From NCBI GenBank assembly GCA_016218825.1, contig JACRCV010000056.1, positions 96,416 to 160,415 on the forward strand: DNA of 64,000 bases. Reading direction: 5' to 3'. Under the pieces are notes generated by a model. It made no database searches and was not told where the DNA came from. It saw only the letters and a program-made list of their open reading frames with translations. A program made the position numbers and the translations under genes. This document shows positions 18,059 through 31,546 of the stretch, piece by piece (position 1 is the stretch's first letter; each line of letters starts with the position of its first letter). The DNA is from Deltaproteobacteria bacterium. Lineage in GTDB: Bacteria; Myxococcota; XYA12-FULL-58-9.

Positions 18059-20023
18059 TCACGGTCCGCGGAGCCGGACGGCGTCGACCCCGATGGCGCC
18101 GGCGGCGTCGCTCGGATCGACGCGCAGCCTGGTGATCGTGCCGCTCCAGTTGGCGTTGGTCGCCGTCGCGATGCGATACACGTGGGGCCGGGCGTCCGCG
18201 TTGATTGCGAACCAGAAGCTGTTGGCCTCGTCGAAGCTCGTCGCGGCCGCGGTCATAAAGTAGATCTGCGCGGCGCTGCCGGCGGCGGCGGTGGCCACGA
18301 CCTCGAGGGTCGCGACCTTCGCCGCGTCTATCTGCATGGCCGGCGCCAAGAGCTGCGGATCGCCGTTCGTGGCGTCGCCCCACAAGAAGCCGCCGGCGGA
18401 CGCCAGGTTGTCGACGTTCGTCGCGGCGAAGCCCTCGAGGTCCCCGGGGCGCGCGAGCTCGAAGCTCAACACGGTGTTCTCCGGGATCGGGAAGTCGGCG
18501 CCCCACGACCAGGCGGTGTAGGCCGAGGTCTTCCAGGCGTAGCCGTTCCCCGGGTCGCACAGGATCCCGAAGCTCTTCTCGGCTTCGCTCCCCCAGGTGG
18601 CGTAGGGGTCGTCGAGCATTCGAAACCAGACGAAGCCCCAGAGCCAAGGCATCTCGGTGTGCGCCAGCATCAGGGCGCGCTGCATCCGGTCGGCGCGCTC
18701 GCGATACCGCCCGGTGTCGCCGGCGTCGTGGTTGCCGTACTCCGAGAACAACACCGGCACGCCGGCGTCGCCGTGGTCCACCATCACCCCGTAGATCTCG
18801 TTGTTCGGCGCCGCCCACTCGATCGCGGTCGGCGGCCCGCCGAAGTACGGGTGCCAGCCGACACCGTCGAAGTAGTCGCGCGGGTTGGTGCTCGGAAACT
18901 GCCCGGAGGCGATGTTGGTGTAGAGGCGGGTCAGGAAGGTCTTGACCGCCAACAGGCCGCCGTTGCCGTCGCCGTCCGAGGGCGCGAGGCCGGGCATGAA
19001 GACGAAGGCGTCGGGGTTCGCGGTCTTGATGGCGCGGTGCGAGCGGAACATCAGATCGGTCGTGACCGCGGCCTTCTCGGCGCCGGTGAAGCTGAGGTCG
19101 GCGTCACACGGCCCGGGGAACAAGAAGACGTCGAGGTTGGGCTCGTTGCCCGGCTCCCACACCTCGACCGTCGACAGCCGGGTGGCGAACGTGCGCCAGG
19201 CGGTCTCGTAGCGGTCGAGGAAGAGCTGATACTCGGAGCCCGCCGTCAGGTCGCGGCACGGCAAGGCACCGTAGGTCGCTTGCCCCGTCATCCAAGTCGG
19301 AAACGAATGGTCGAGGCCGATGACGGTGACACCGGCGTTCTGCAGCTTGACGATGGCGTACTCGCTCTGCACCGCACAGCTCTCGATCACCGTCGTCGGA
19401 TCGGAGAGGCAGGCGGGGATCGACAGCCACATCCGCATCACCTTCGGCGACAGCGCCAACATCTGATCGATTTGCTGGTCGAGGTCCCAGCTCTTCGGCG
19501 GCGGCGTGTTCCAGATCACCGGCTCGCCGACCCCAAAGAGGAAGCCGAGCGGTCGCGGCGCGCAGCGACCGTCGGCGCGGCACTCGTCCATGATCGCGCA
19601 GCTGCCGCAGGAGCCGTCGCAGCCGTCGTCGCCGCAGACCCGGGCGCCGCAGCTCGGCACGCAGCAGCTGTGGGTGGAGGTCCCACAACGCCCGGCGCCG
19701 CCCTGGCACACGGCGCAGCGGCTGTTCGCCGCGCCGCACGCGAAGCCGCTCTGCGCCGCGAACGCGATGCAGGTGGCGACATCGTCACAGCAGCCGGCGC
19801 AGCTCGACGTCGGGCAAAAGCCGCCGCAGTGATCGGGGGCGCCGGCGCACAGCCCGTCGCACCGGGGCACGCACGGATCGCCGCCCGCGCCTTGATGATC
19901 GCCGCCGCCGGTGTCGCCGCCTCCCGGATCTGCGGCCGCCGGCGTGCCGCTGCGAGGCGGGTTGGGGGCGCAGCCGGCGCCGAGCGCGAGGACGGCGAGC
20001 AGGAGACCAGAGTCACGCATCAT
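18059..20023 (-). CDS. Secreted glycoside hydrolase-like lipoprotein (clan GH-A)
   Basis: A 654-residue lipoprotein (lipobox GAGC, Cys18). Residues about 30-155 are a Gly/Asp-rich linker and a Cys-rich region with over 20 cysteines. The catalytic part (about 160-520) looks like a TIM-barrel glycosidase of clan GH-A (GH39/GH5-like): acid/base candidate Glu294 in VWEPGNEPN and nucleophile candidate Glu428 in VLFSEYGNHD, plus GVGWHPYFGG. The C-terminal 130 residues form a beta-rich, carbohydrate-binding-like module. Substrate is unknown. It starts right at the stop of the upstream gene (ATG 20023; second ATG 20020), indicating co-transcription with the gene at 20024-21100 and fadD. Confidence 0.75.
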   Translation of the reverse strand: MMRDSGLLLAVLALGAGCAPNPPRSGTPAAADPGGGDTGGGDHQGAGGDPCVPRCDGLCAGAPDHCGGFCPTSSCAGCCDDVATCIAFAAQSGFACGAANSRCAVCQGGAGRCGTSTHSCCVPSCGARVCGDDGCDGSCGSCAIMDECRADGRCAPRPLGFLFGVGEPVIWNTPPPKSWDLDQQIDQMLALSPKVMRMWLSIPACLSDPTTVIESCAVQSEYAIVKLQNAGVTVIGLDHSFPTWMTGQATYGALPCRDLTAGSEYQLFLDRYETAWRTFATRLSTVEVWEPGNEPNLDVFLFPGPCDADLSFTGAEKAAVTTDLMFRSHRAIKTANPDAFVFMPGLAPSDGDGNGGLLAVKTFLTRLYTNIASGQFPSTNPRDYFDGVGWHPYFGGPPTAIEWAAPNNEIYGVMVDHGDAGVPVLFSEYGNHDAGDTGRYRERADRMQRALMLAHTEMPWLWGFVWFRMLDDPYATWGSEAEKSFGILCDPGNGYAWKTSAYTAWSWGADFPIPENTVLSFELARPGDLEGFAATNVDNLASAGGFLWGDATNGDPQLLAPAMQIDAAKVATLEVVATAAAGSAAQIYFMTAAATSFDEANSFWFAINADARPHVYRIATATNANWSGTITRLRVDPSDAAGAIGVDAVRLRGP

Positions 20024-21100
20024 TCACTCCACCGTCAGCGCGTAGCCCTCGAGACCCCGCAGGCAGCGGCGCGCGGCGGCCGGGCCCAACGCCAGCTCGA
20101 GGCGCACCGTAGCCTGGCGCAGCGCCAACAGCTCGTGGCGCGCACCGTTCGAATCGATGACGGTGCGACCGCTCGCGGCGACGAACGAGGTGACGGCCGG
20201 CGACGACCCGAGCGTCAGCGGCGCGGCCGGGAGCAGCGCGAGCTCGAGAGGCGGACCGTCTTCGCCGGTGCAGCCGTAGACGACCTCGATCGCGCTCAAC
20301 GGGTCCGGCGCGGTGACCGCCAGCACCCCGGTCTCCCCGGGGCGCAGCCCGAAGGCCGTGGCGTCGTCGCCGTCCACGAGCTCCGGGAGCGCGACCGGCT
20401 CGCCGGTCTCCGGCACCCAAGAGGCGGCGAGCACGAGCGGCGCCAGGAAGCTGGCGTCGGTCGGCCGGACCACGAGCGCGGCCCGGGTGCCGGCAACGAC
20501 GCGCACCCGCACGCCGGTCAGCAGATCGACCGGGCCGTCGGCGTTCTGCAGGTGCAGGACCCGAGGGCGATCGATGAGCTGGAAGCCCGGCGCGCCGTCC
20601 TTGACGAAGACGCCGGCCATCACCGACCCCGGCGAAAGCACGCTCGGCGCCGGCCGCGGCAGCCGCAGCTGTTCTTTGTAGCGCGTCCTACAGTCGTCGG
20701 TCAGATCGACCACCACCAGGCTCAAGATGACCTCGTCGGGGTTGTCCTCGGCGGCGGCCAGCATCGCCAGGCTGCCGTCCTGGACGTCGACGAAGGTCAG
20801 GGTGTCGAGCTCGACCCCGACCGCGACCTCGCCCTCGCAGCCGCGCGCCCAGGCCGCCGCGCCTTCCCGCGCTTGCTGGCGGTAGAACACCGGGGCGAAG
20901 CCGTGGCTGGTCTTCTTCGCGACCACGGCGTCGGGGAGCTGGTCGCCGTCCAGATCGCGCTCGAGGATGCCGTAGGTCGACCCGGAGACGGCGTGAAAGG
21001 CCGAGCTGTTCGCGAACGGCGCCGGCTTCTGCGGATGCGCGCAGGCCGACAGGGCGACGACGACCGCCGGCAGCACGAACCTGGCGACGACCGCGCGCAC
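20024..21100 (-). CDS. Lipoprotein with FG-GAP/VCBS-like calcium motif, unknown function
   Basis: A 358-residue protein from a GTG at 21100, five bases after the fadD stop. The signal RFVLPAVVVALSAC ends in a lipobox. The mature N-terminus carries ERDLDGDQLPDAVV, an Asp-rich loop typical of FG-GAP/VCBS beta-propeller repeats; only one clear copy is visible. The rest is beta-rich without catalytic motifs. Tight spacing with fadD and the glycosidase-like gene suggests one transcript. Confidence 0.65.
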   Translation of the reverse strand: MRAVVARFVLPAVVVALSACAHPQKPAPFANSSAFHAVSGSTYGILERDLDGDQLPDAVVAKKTSHGFAPVFYRQQAREGAAAWARGCEGEVAVGVELDTLTFVDVQDGSLAMLAAAEDNPDEVILSLVVVDLTDDCRTRYKEQLRLPRPAPSVLSPGSVMAGVFVKDGAPGFQLIDRPRVLHLQNADGPVDLLTGVRVRVVAGTRAALVVRPTDASFLAPLVLAASWVPETGEPVALPELVDGDDATAFGLRPGETGVLAVTAPDPLSAIEVVYGCTGEDGPPLELALLPAAPLTLGSSPAVTSFVAASGRTVIDSNGARHELLALRQATVRLELALGPAAARRCLRGLEGYALTVE

Positions 21101-21105
21101 CGGGC

Positions 21106-22902
<1,797 letters not shown>

Positions 22903-23017
22903 GATCACCCTCGAGGCCGTAGCTATACGAGATGCCGCGGGCCGACCGCAAGGGCGCGGGCGCCGCAATTGACCTTGGCGCGGAAACCCTCTAGGACACG
23001 GGGCGCCAGGAGGACGC

Positions 23018-25192
23018 ATGCGGATCCCATTCGTCACGTTGATGGCGGGCGCGGCCTGCGCGCCGGCGATTCCGATCGACGACAACGAGCGCCACGTCAA
23101 CGACGGCCCGGTGGTCGCGTTCGACCCGGCCGCGAGCGTCATCCCGTTCCCGAACGACTGGCTCATCAAGGACGGCAAGGTCTCGTTGCCGCGCCAGTGC
23201 GGCGAGACCCCGACCGCCAAGGTGCTGCGCGAGCAGGTGCTGAACAAGCTCGACGGCTTCGGCGCCTACGAGGTGCCGCTGACGGTGACCTTCAGCGAGC
23301 CGGTCGACGCCTCGTCGCTCGAAGAGCACGTCGTCCTGATCGAGCGCGCCGTCTCTGGGGTGCCGACGAACCCGGCGACCGCCGCGGTGGTGCCGGTCGT
23401 CGCGCTGGCCGGGACCAGCCGCCGCTTCGACGCCGCCTGTGACACCTCGGTGACCGTCGACGACGCCACGCTGGTGCCGCGCTTGCCGCTTTCGAGCGCC
23501 TCGACCTACGCGGTCGTCATCCTCGACGGCGTTCGCACCGCCGACGGCAGACCCTTCAACCCGTCCACCGCCTGGGCGTTCGCCCGCCAGCCCTACAAGC
23601 CGGTGGAGATCGTCTACCGCAGCGACGGCACGCCGCAGGTGGTCAAGAACGAGACCCCGCTCGACCCGTCGACCCCCGAAGGCCTCGCCACCATCGAAGG
23701 GATCGCGACCCTCTGGAGCCTGTCGCACGACCTCCTGACCTACCTCGACGTCGCGCTCGCCTACGCCGTGAACGGCTCGGCGTCGCCGGCGTTCATGCGC
23801 GGCGACATCCTGCTGGCGTGGGAGCTCACCACCCAGACCACGACGGCGCCCCTCGACCCCGAGGTCGCGAAGAGCCCGGCGGCGCAGGCGGCGACCCTGG
23901 CCACCAACGCGGCGACGGTCGGCCCGGTGTTCGTCGGTGCGGCGCAAGTGGCCGCGGCGTTCTATGACGCGCTGCAGCCGCTCATCGGCGTCGATCCGTG
24001 CCTGGTGCTGCGCTGCGACGCGGTCGGCGCCATCGTCAGCGGCCAGTTCGAGAGCCCGAGCTTCCAGATCAAGCTGTACAACCCGGCGGGCCTCGCGACC
24101 CCGGTGCCCGGGCCGTGGAACGACGTGGTCGATCCGGGCTTCGTCGCCAACGATCCGGTGACGATGCTCGGCTTCGTGCCGGCGTCCGAAGCGCCGCCGG
24201 CCGGCTACCCGACGGTGATCTTCGGCCACGGCCTCGGGCGCTCGAAGGAGGACCTGTTCGCGCTCGCGACGCGGCTGGCCGCGGCCGGCATCGCCAGCGT
24301 CGCGATCGACTGGGTCGATCACGGCAGCCGCGCGGTGCAGACCGGCACCTTGGCGCTCGCCGGCTGCGGCGGCACCCCCGAGCCCCAGCAGGCGCCGCAG
24401 TGCTTCGCGCCGATCCTCTCCAACGACCTGCCGAACACCCGCGACAACCTGCGGCAGACGGTGCTCGACACCCTGAAGCTGACGCGGGTGCTCGAGGCCT
24501 GCGGCACCGCGGCGTGCCCGGGGCTGCCGGTCGACAAGGAGCGCCTCGGCTACATCGGCCAGTCGCTCGGGGCGCTGCTCGGCGTCACCAGCACCGCGGT
24601 CGCGCCCGGCATCAAGACCGCGGTGCTCAACGTCGGCGGCGTCGGTTGGGTGGACGTGTTCACCGAGACCGAGACCGACGCCATCCGCTGCCCGATCATC
24701 GACTCGCTGATCGACGCCGGCATCCTCACCGGCACCAAGTGGCTGGGGATGACCGGCATCAACCCCGCGGCCCTGTGCTTGACCGACGCCTGGCGGACCG
24801 ATCCGGGCTTCGCGGGCTTCGCGATGACGGCGCGCTGGATCCTGGATCCGGCCTACGGCGCCAACTTCGTGCGGCGCCTCGCGGACAGCGGCCGGCCGGT
24901 GCTGGTGCAAGAGGTCATCGGCGACAGCGTGGTGCCGAACGTCGCGACCGAGGCGCTCGCGGGCCTCCTGGCGCTCGACCCGATCCCGGCGCTGTTGGCC
25001 GACAGCCTCGAGCCGACGGCGACCCCCGAGGTGACCGCGGGCACCAGCGCCTGGCTGCAGTACGACAGCGGCGCCGACAACACCTTCGCGCACGGCTCGC
25101 TCTTGGCCCCCGCCGACAACGGCGACAGCGGCATGTTCGGGACCGCGCAGATGCAGACCGACGCCGTGACCTTCTTGTCCTCGAACCTCTAG
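23018..25192 (+). CDS. Secreted alpha/beta-hydrolase (lipase/esterase) lipoprotein
   Basis: A 724-residue exported protein; the short signal MRIPFVTLMAGAAC has a lipobox-like end. The N-terminal half (about 20-190) is a bacterial Ig-like/SLA-type region seen in large extracellular lipases of the VolA type (FDPAASVIPFPNDWLI). The hydrolase part begins near residue 380: oxyanion-side VIFGHGLGRSKED, then the nucleophile elbow GYIGQSLGALLG with Ser516, and a late His in DNTFAHGSLLAP. VolA-type lipases release fatty acids from lysophospholipids at the cell surface; the FadL porin immediately downstream (11-bp gap) fits that role. Confidence 0.82.
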   Translation: MRIPFVTLMAGAACAPAIPIDDNERHVNDGPVVAFDPAASVIPFPNDWLIKDGKVSLPRQCGETPTAKVLREQVLNKLDGFGAYEVPLTVTFSEPVDASSLEEHVVLIERAVSGVPTNPATAAVVPVVALAGTSRRFDAACDTSVTVDDATLVPRLPLSSASTYAVVILDGVRTADGRPFNPSTAWAFARQPYKPVEIVYRSDGTPQVVKNETPLDPSTPEGLATIEGIATLWSLSHDLLTYLDVALAYAVNGSASPAFMRGDILLAWELTTQTTTAPLDPEVAKSPAAQAATLATNAATVGPVFVGAAQVAAAFYDALQPLIGVDPCLVLRCDAVGAIVSGQFESPSFQIKLYNPAGLATPVPGPWNDVVDPGFVANDPVTMLGFVPASEAPPAGYPTVIFGHGLGRSKEDLFALATRLAAAGIASVAIDWVDHGSRAVQTGTLALAGCGGTPEPQQAPQCFAPILSNDLPNTRDNLRQTVLDTLKLTRVLEACGTAACPGLPVDKERLGYIGQSLGALLGVTSTAVAPGIKTAVLNVGGVGWVDVFTETETDAIRCPIIDSLIDAGILTGTKWLGMTGINPAALCLTDAWRTDPGFAGFAMTARWILDPAYGANFVRRLADSGRPVLVQEVIGDSVVPNVATEALAGLLALDPIPALLADSLEPTATPEVTAGTSAWLQYDSGADNTFAHGSLLAPADNGDSGMFGTAQMQTDAVTFLSSNL

Positions 25193-25203
25193 GAGGAGAA
25201 CCC

Positions 25204-26631
25204 ATGCGCGCCCTGGTGCTGAGCTCGGCTCTCCTGATGTTCGTCGCCGCGGCGGCGCAGGCCGCCGGCTTCATGATCCCGGAGCAGGGCGCGGCGGCCG
25301 TCGGTCGCGGCGGCGCCTTCACCGCGGTCGCCGACGACGCCTCGGCGATCTTCTACAACCCGGCCGGGATCACCCAGCTTGGCGGGGTGTCGGCCTACGT
25401 CGGCTTCGATCTGGTGCGGCCGCGCTCGTCGTTCGTCGACGACACCTCCAACATCACCACCGTCGCCGACGCCCAGACCTTCTACCTGCCGACGTTGTAC
25501 GCGACGGGGCGGGTCGGCGAGCTGGTCGCGGTGGGCTTGGGCGTCAACACCCCCTTCGGCCTCGGGCTGTCGTGGCCGGAGGGCTCCCCGGGCCGCAACG
25601 TCGTCAGCGCCCAGAGGCTGCAGACGGTGTTCGTGTCGCCGGTGGTCGCGGTCGACCTGGAGCCGTGGGTCGCGGGGCTGTCGGCGGCGGCCGGCATCGA
25701 CGTGGTCCCGGCGTCGGTCGAGCTCGAGCGCGACATCTTCTTCGGCTACGTGCGCGGCACGGCGCACATGGGCGGCAGCGCCCTCGGCGTCGGCGGCCGC
25801 CTCGGGCTGCTCTACAAGCCGGCGGCGCTCCAGGACCTGGCGGTGGGCCTGAGCTGGCGCACCCCGGTGACCCTCGACTTCGAGGGCAAGGCCGACTTCG
25901 ACGTGGCGCCGGAGTTCCGCGGCAGCCTGCCGCAAGACGGCGACATCTCGACCCGCATCACCCTGCCGCACACCCTGTCGGCCGGCCTCGCCTACAACCC
26001 GTTGCCGCACCTCGACGTCTCGGTGAACGTCGACTGGACCGGCTGGTCGAGCTACGACCAGCTGGCGGTGACGCTGCCGGACAACACCACCCTGACGAGC
26101 ATCCGCGACTGGCACGACAGCGTCGCGATCCGCGCCGGGCTCGAGGTCGAGCTCGCCGCGCTGAAGGTGCGCGGCGGCTACGCCTTCGACCCGACGCCGG
26201 TGCCGGATCGCACCCTCGACTTCACGTTGCCGGACGCCGACCGCCACGTGCTCACCGCCGGCCTCGGCTTGCGCCTGCCCGCCGACGTCCAGGTCGACGT
26301 CGCTGGCCTGTACCTCCTGCCCCGCTCCCGCCACACCTCCGATTCGCCCTACGAGCCGATGGTCAAAGGGGACTACTCGGTGTCGGCGTGGATGCTGTGC
26401 ATGAACGTCGGCGTCGTCCTCGGCATGAGCCCGCCGCCGGCCGCGGCGCCCGCCGAGGCTCAAAGCGACGAGGTCACCGCCGAACCGGCCCCCGCGGTCG
26501 AGCCGGCCCCGGCCGAGGTCGAGCCGCAGGCGTCCCCGGCGGTGCCCGAAGAGACGCCGCTGCCGGTCGAAGAGGTGCCGCCGCCGCCGGCGCTCGGGCC
26601 CGGCGCCGATTCGCCGGGGACGAACCCGTAG
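25204..26631 (+). CDS. fadL: FadL/OmpP1-family outer-membrane fatty acid porin with acidic Pro-rich tail
   Basis: A 475-residue outer membrane protein from ATG 25204 (AGGAGG 8 nt before). Signal peptide to about residue 20, then the FadL N-terminal hatch signature AGFMIPEQGAAAVGRGGAFTAVADDASAIFYNPAG, and a beta-barrel to about residue 400. The last 70 residues are a low-complexity Pro/Glu/Ala tail (PAPAVEPAPAEVEPQ), unusual because FadL barrels normally end in an aromatic residue at the last strand. The tail could be periplasmic or surface-exposed. It sits between the lipase and the Ser/Thr kinase genes with gaps of 11 and 4 bp. Confidence 0.9.
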   Translation: MRALVLSSALLMFVAAAAQAAGFMIPEQGAAAVGRGGAFTAVADDASAIFYNPAGITQLGGVSAYVGFDLVRPRSSFVDDTSNITTVADAQTFYLPTLYATGRVGELVAVGLGVNTPFGLGLSWPEGSPGRNVVSAQRLQTVFVSPVVAVDLEPWVAGLSAAAGIDVVPASVELERDIFFGYVRGTAHMGGSALGVGGRLGLLYKPAALQDLAVGLSWRTPVTLDFEGKADFDVAPEFRGSLPQDGDISTRITLPHTLSAGLAYNPLPHLDVSVNVDWTGWSSYDQLAVTLPDNTTLTSIRDWHDSVAIRAGLEVELAALKVRGGYAFDPTPVPDRTLDFTLPDADRHVLTAGLGLRLPADVQVDVAGLYLLPRSRHTSDSPYEPMVKGDYSVSAWMLCMNVGVVLGMSPPPAAAPAEAQSDEVTAEPAPAVEPAPAEVEPQASPAVPEETPLPVEEVPPPPALGPGADSPGTNP

Positions 26632-26635
26632 CGTC

Positions 26636-28570
<1,935 letters not shown>

Positions 28571-28607
28571 CCTTGCGCTCTCGTCAAACCCCAGGTAACC
28601 GATAGCG

Positions 28608-29432
28608 GTGATCACCGGTGTGCTGCTCGCCGGTCTGCTCTTGTCACAGAGCGCAGACGCGGCTGCGATCGAAGACGACCTGCGGCGCGCCAAGAACGAG
28701 TACGCCTACGGCAACTACGAGAAGTCGGCGGACATCCTCCGCGGCCTGCTCTACCCGATGCGCCTGGTCACCGACGAGCAGGTGATCGAGGCCCGCAAGT
28801 ACCTGGCGCTGTCGTACTACCTGCTCGACCGGTTGGACGAGGTCGGCGAAGAGTTCGCGAAGCTGTTGCACATCGACCCCGACTACCAGCTCGACCCGTT
28901 CACCATCGCGCCGCCGGTGATCGAGATGTTCGAGGCCATCCGCAGGCGGCTGGAGAGCGAGCTCAACGTCATCCGCCAGCTGCGCTCCGACTCGCTGCGC
29001 CAGGCGCCGGTCAAGCCCGGGCTGCAGCGGGAGATCGAGCGCCGCATCACCGAGCGCAGCGAGCTCGCGACCTTCCTGCCCTTCGGCGTCGGTCAGTTCC
29101 AGAACGGCCAGGTGAAGTGGGGCGTGGCGTTCGCGGTGAGCGAGCTGTTGCTGCTCGCGGTCAACGTCGCCGCCTACACCTACACGGTGCGGGTCGTCGG
29201 CGACTACGAGCCCGAGGACCGCAAGCTGGTGCAGTCGCTCGCGGTGACCCAGTACAGCGCCCTGGCGCTCTTCGGCCTCGCGTGGAGCCTCGGGGTGTTT
29301 CACGCCCGGCTGCACTTCATCCCCGCGGTGGAGGCGCCGCCGACGGTGCGCGAGGTCCCGGTGACCCCGAGCCCGGGCCCGAGCCCGCGGCCGCGCCCCG
29401 GTCGCGGCCTGATGCTCACGCTCAGCTATTGA
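28608..29432 (+). CDS. Secreted/membrane TPR-like protein, unknown function
   Basis: A 274-residue protein from a GTG at 28608. Signal peptide about 1-18, then a helical TPR-like region (AKNEYAYGNYEKSADILRGLLYP, LALSYYLLDRLDEVGEEFAKLL, about 25-115). The second half has two hydrophobic segments (WGVAFAVSELLLLAVNVAAYTY and SALALFGLAWSLGVFH, about 165-245) and a Pro-rich tail. The PFGVGQFQNGQ stretch just before the first segment is often seen in bacterial proteins of unknown function with a DUF5683-like C-terminal pair of helices. Same strand, between kinase and activator. Confidence 0.7.
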   Translation: MITGVLLAGLLLSQSADAAAIEDDLRRAKNEYAYGNYEKSADILRGLLYPMRLVTDEQVIEARKYLALSYYLLDRLDEVGEEFAKLLHIDPDYQLDPFTIAPPVIEMFEAIRRRLESELNVIRQLRSDSLRQAPVKPGLQREIERRITERSELATFLPFGVGQFQNGQVKWGVAFAVSELLLLAVNVAAYTYTVRVVGDYEPEDRKLVQSLAVTQYSALALFGLAWSLGVFHARLHFIPAVEAPPTVREVPVTPSPGPSPRPRPGRGLMLTLSY

Positions 29433-29463
29433 TTCTGTGAGCGCCGGCCTATAGGACAGCAGC

Positions 29464-31263
29464 ATGGCCGTACTGATCGCCGTCACGACCGCGGGTCAGA
29501 AGCACTACCCGCTGTTCAAGAACGTCACCCGCCTGGGGTCGGACCCGAGCGCCGACATTCCCGTCAGCGGTGAGGACGTGGCCGCGGATCACGCGCACGT
29601 GATTCGCGAGGGCGAGTCCTTCGTCATCGCCTCGCTCGGCCGCGGCCGACCGCTCTTGGTGAACGGCAAGAAGGAGAAGCGTGCCCGCCTCGCCGACGGC
29701 GACAGCCTGGAGATCGGCAGCACCAGCCTGCGCTTCCAGCTGAGCGCCGAAGCAGCGGGGCCGCAGGCCACGTCGCCGGCGCCGGTCGCCAACGTCTCCG
29801 CGTACCGCGAGGTCGTGAGCTTCTCGGAGAAGCTCCTGAAGAGCGTCGACCTCGAGCAGCTGCTCAACACCTTGATGGACACGGTGATCGCGCTGACGCG
29901 CGCCGACCGGGGCTTCCTGGTGCTGTTCGAGAACGGCGTCCCCGAGGTGCAGGTGGCGCGCAACGTCTTGAAGGAGAACATCCAGGGCGCGGTGCACGAG
30001 CTCTCCGACAGCATCATCGCCAAGGTGGTGCGCGAACAGCAGCCGGTGATCGTCGCCGACGCGCTGTCGCACGCGGAGTTCAAGGCCAGCGTCTCGGTGA
30101 TCAACCTCAAGCTGCTGTCGGTGATGTGCGTGCCGCTCGCCGAGGGCGGCGAGCTGTTGGGCGTCATCTACCTGGGCTCGAACCGGGTCGCGAACCTGTT
30201 CGAGGCCGCGATGCTGGAGGCGGTGACGGTGTTCGCGTCGCAGGCGTCGCTGCTCATCCGCAACGCGATGCTCCTCGACAAGCTCCGGGTCGACAACCAG
30301 GCGCTGCGCGCCGCGGTGGTCGACAAGCGCTTCGGCGACGTGATCGGCTCGTCGGACCACATGCAGGAGGTGTTCCGCAAGATCCGCAAGGTCGCGCCGA
30401 CCAACGTCTCGGTGTTGATCACCGGCGAAACCGGCACCGGCAAGGAGCTCATCGCCCGCGAGATCCACCGCAACTCCGATCGGGTGGCGGAGCCCTTCGT
30501 CGTCGTCAACTGCGGCGCGATCCCCGAGAACCTCCTCGAGAGCGAGCTGTTCGGGCACGTGCGCGGCGCGTTCACCGGGGCGATCGCCACCAAGGAGGGT
30601 CGCTTCCAGCTGGCGCACAAGGGCACCTTGTTCTTGGACGAGATCGGCGAGATGCCGGTGGCGCTGCAGGTGAAGCTGTTGCGGGCGCTGCAAGAGAAAG
30701 TGGTCACCAAGGTCGGCGGCACCAAGCCCGAGCCGGTGGACATTCGAGTGCTCGCCGCGACCCACAAGGACCTGGACGCCGAGATCAAGCGCGGCACCTT
30801 CCGCGAGGACTTGTTCTACCGGCTGAACGTCGTGTCGCTGCACCTGCCGGGGCTGAAGGATCGGGGCGAAGACTTGATGGTCATCGCCCGTTACCTGCTG
30901 AAGCGCTACACCGAAGAGTTCACGTCGAAGGTCAAGGGCTTTTCGCCGCAGTGCGTCATGCTGATGAAGCGCTATGACTGGCCCGGGAACATCCGGCAGC
31001 TGGAGAACCGCATCAAGAAGGCGGTCATCATGGCGGACCGGGTGCAGCTCGGCCCCGAGGACATGGAGCTCTCCGAGTCCGACTTGAAGCCGGTCGTGCC
31101 ATTGGCGCAGGCCAAGGAAGAGTTCCAGACCCGCTACATCAATGAGGTTCTTGCGAGGAACAACGGCAACCGCACCAAGACTGCTCAGGATTTGGGCGTC
31201 GACCCTCGCACGATCTTCCGCCACCTCGAGCGCGAGGGCGATGGTGAGCCGGTGCCGCAATAG
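29464..31263 (+). CDS. FHA-GAF-AAA+-Fis sigma54-dependent transcriptional activator
   Basis: A 599-residue enhancer-binding protein. FHA domain (about 1-95, VTRLGSDPSADIPVSGEDVAADHAHV) reads phospho-threonine; GAF domain (about 115-280) may sense a ligand; AAA+ domain (about 295-530) has Walker A GETGTGKE, the GAFTGA loop that contacts sigma54, and Walker B LFLDEIGEMP; a Fis-type HTH (NGNRTKTAQDLGVDPRTIFRHLER) closes the protein. FHA-fused activators pair with Ser/Thr kinases in myxobacteria, and the kinase gene two positions upstream is an obvious candidate partner (inference). Confidence 0.95.
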   Translation: MAVLIAVTTAGQKHYPLFKNVTRLGSDPSADIPVSGEDVAADHAHVIREGESFVIASLGRGRPLLVNGKKEKRARLADGDSLEIGSTSLRFQLSAEAAGPQATSPAPVANVSAYREVVSFSEKLLKSVDLEQLLNTLMDTVIALTRADRGFLVLFENGVPEVQVARNVLKENIQGAVHELSDSIIAKVVREQQPVIVADALSHAEFKASVSVINLKLLSVMCVPLAEGGELLGVIYLGSNRVANLFEAAMLEAVTVFASQASLLIRNAMLLDKLRVDNQALRAAVVDKRFGDVIGSSDHMQEVFRKIRKVAPTNVSVLITGETGTGKELIAREIHRNSDRVAEPFVVVNCGAIPENLLESELFGHVRGAFTGAIATKEGRFQLAHKGTLFLDEIGEMPVALQVKLLRALQEKVVTKVGGTKPEPVDIRVLAATHKDLDAEIKRGTFREDLFYRLNVVSLHLPGLKDRGEDLMVIARYLLKRYTEEFTSKVKGFSPQCVMLMKRYDWPGNIRQLENRIKKAVIMADRVQLGPEDMELSESDLKPVVPLAQAKEEFQTRYINEVLARNNGNRTKTAQDLGVDPRTIFRHLEREGDGEPVPQ

Positions 31264-31546
31264 GTGCCCGCAATAGGTGCCAGGCACTTATTCCCCCGGT
31301 CCGAAAAGGCAACGCGCCACCTACGGCGGCAGCTCCGTGGGGTCGAGGCAGGGCCGGGTCCGCCCGAACAAATAGGTTCGTCGTTGGTTTCTCGGGTCGC
31401 TGCAAGGAGTTGTTGTGATTGTGACGAGGATCACGACAATCGTGTCACAGATCGGCCCCGCAGCGGGGTCATGGATTCAACATAACATATTGACATATCA
31501 CACATTATCTCGAACGACGAACGCGGCACCCAACTTGCTACATCTC
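31264..31546. promoter_or_regulatory. 283-bp non-coding region with AT-rich island and palindrome
   Basis: No gene is seen. A 25-bp imperfect palindrome (GATTGTnnnGA ... TCnnnACAATC, 31417-31441) could be an operator. About 35 nt further, 31475-31510 is an AT-rich island (ACATAACATATTGACATATCA) in a GC-rich region, containing TTGACA, and probably forms the promoter of the lipoprotein gene at 31547. Function is inferred. Confidence 0.4.
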
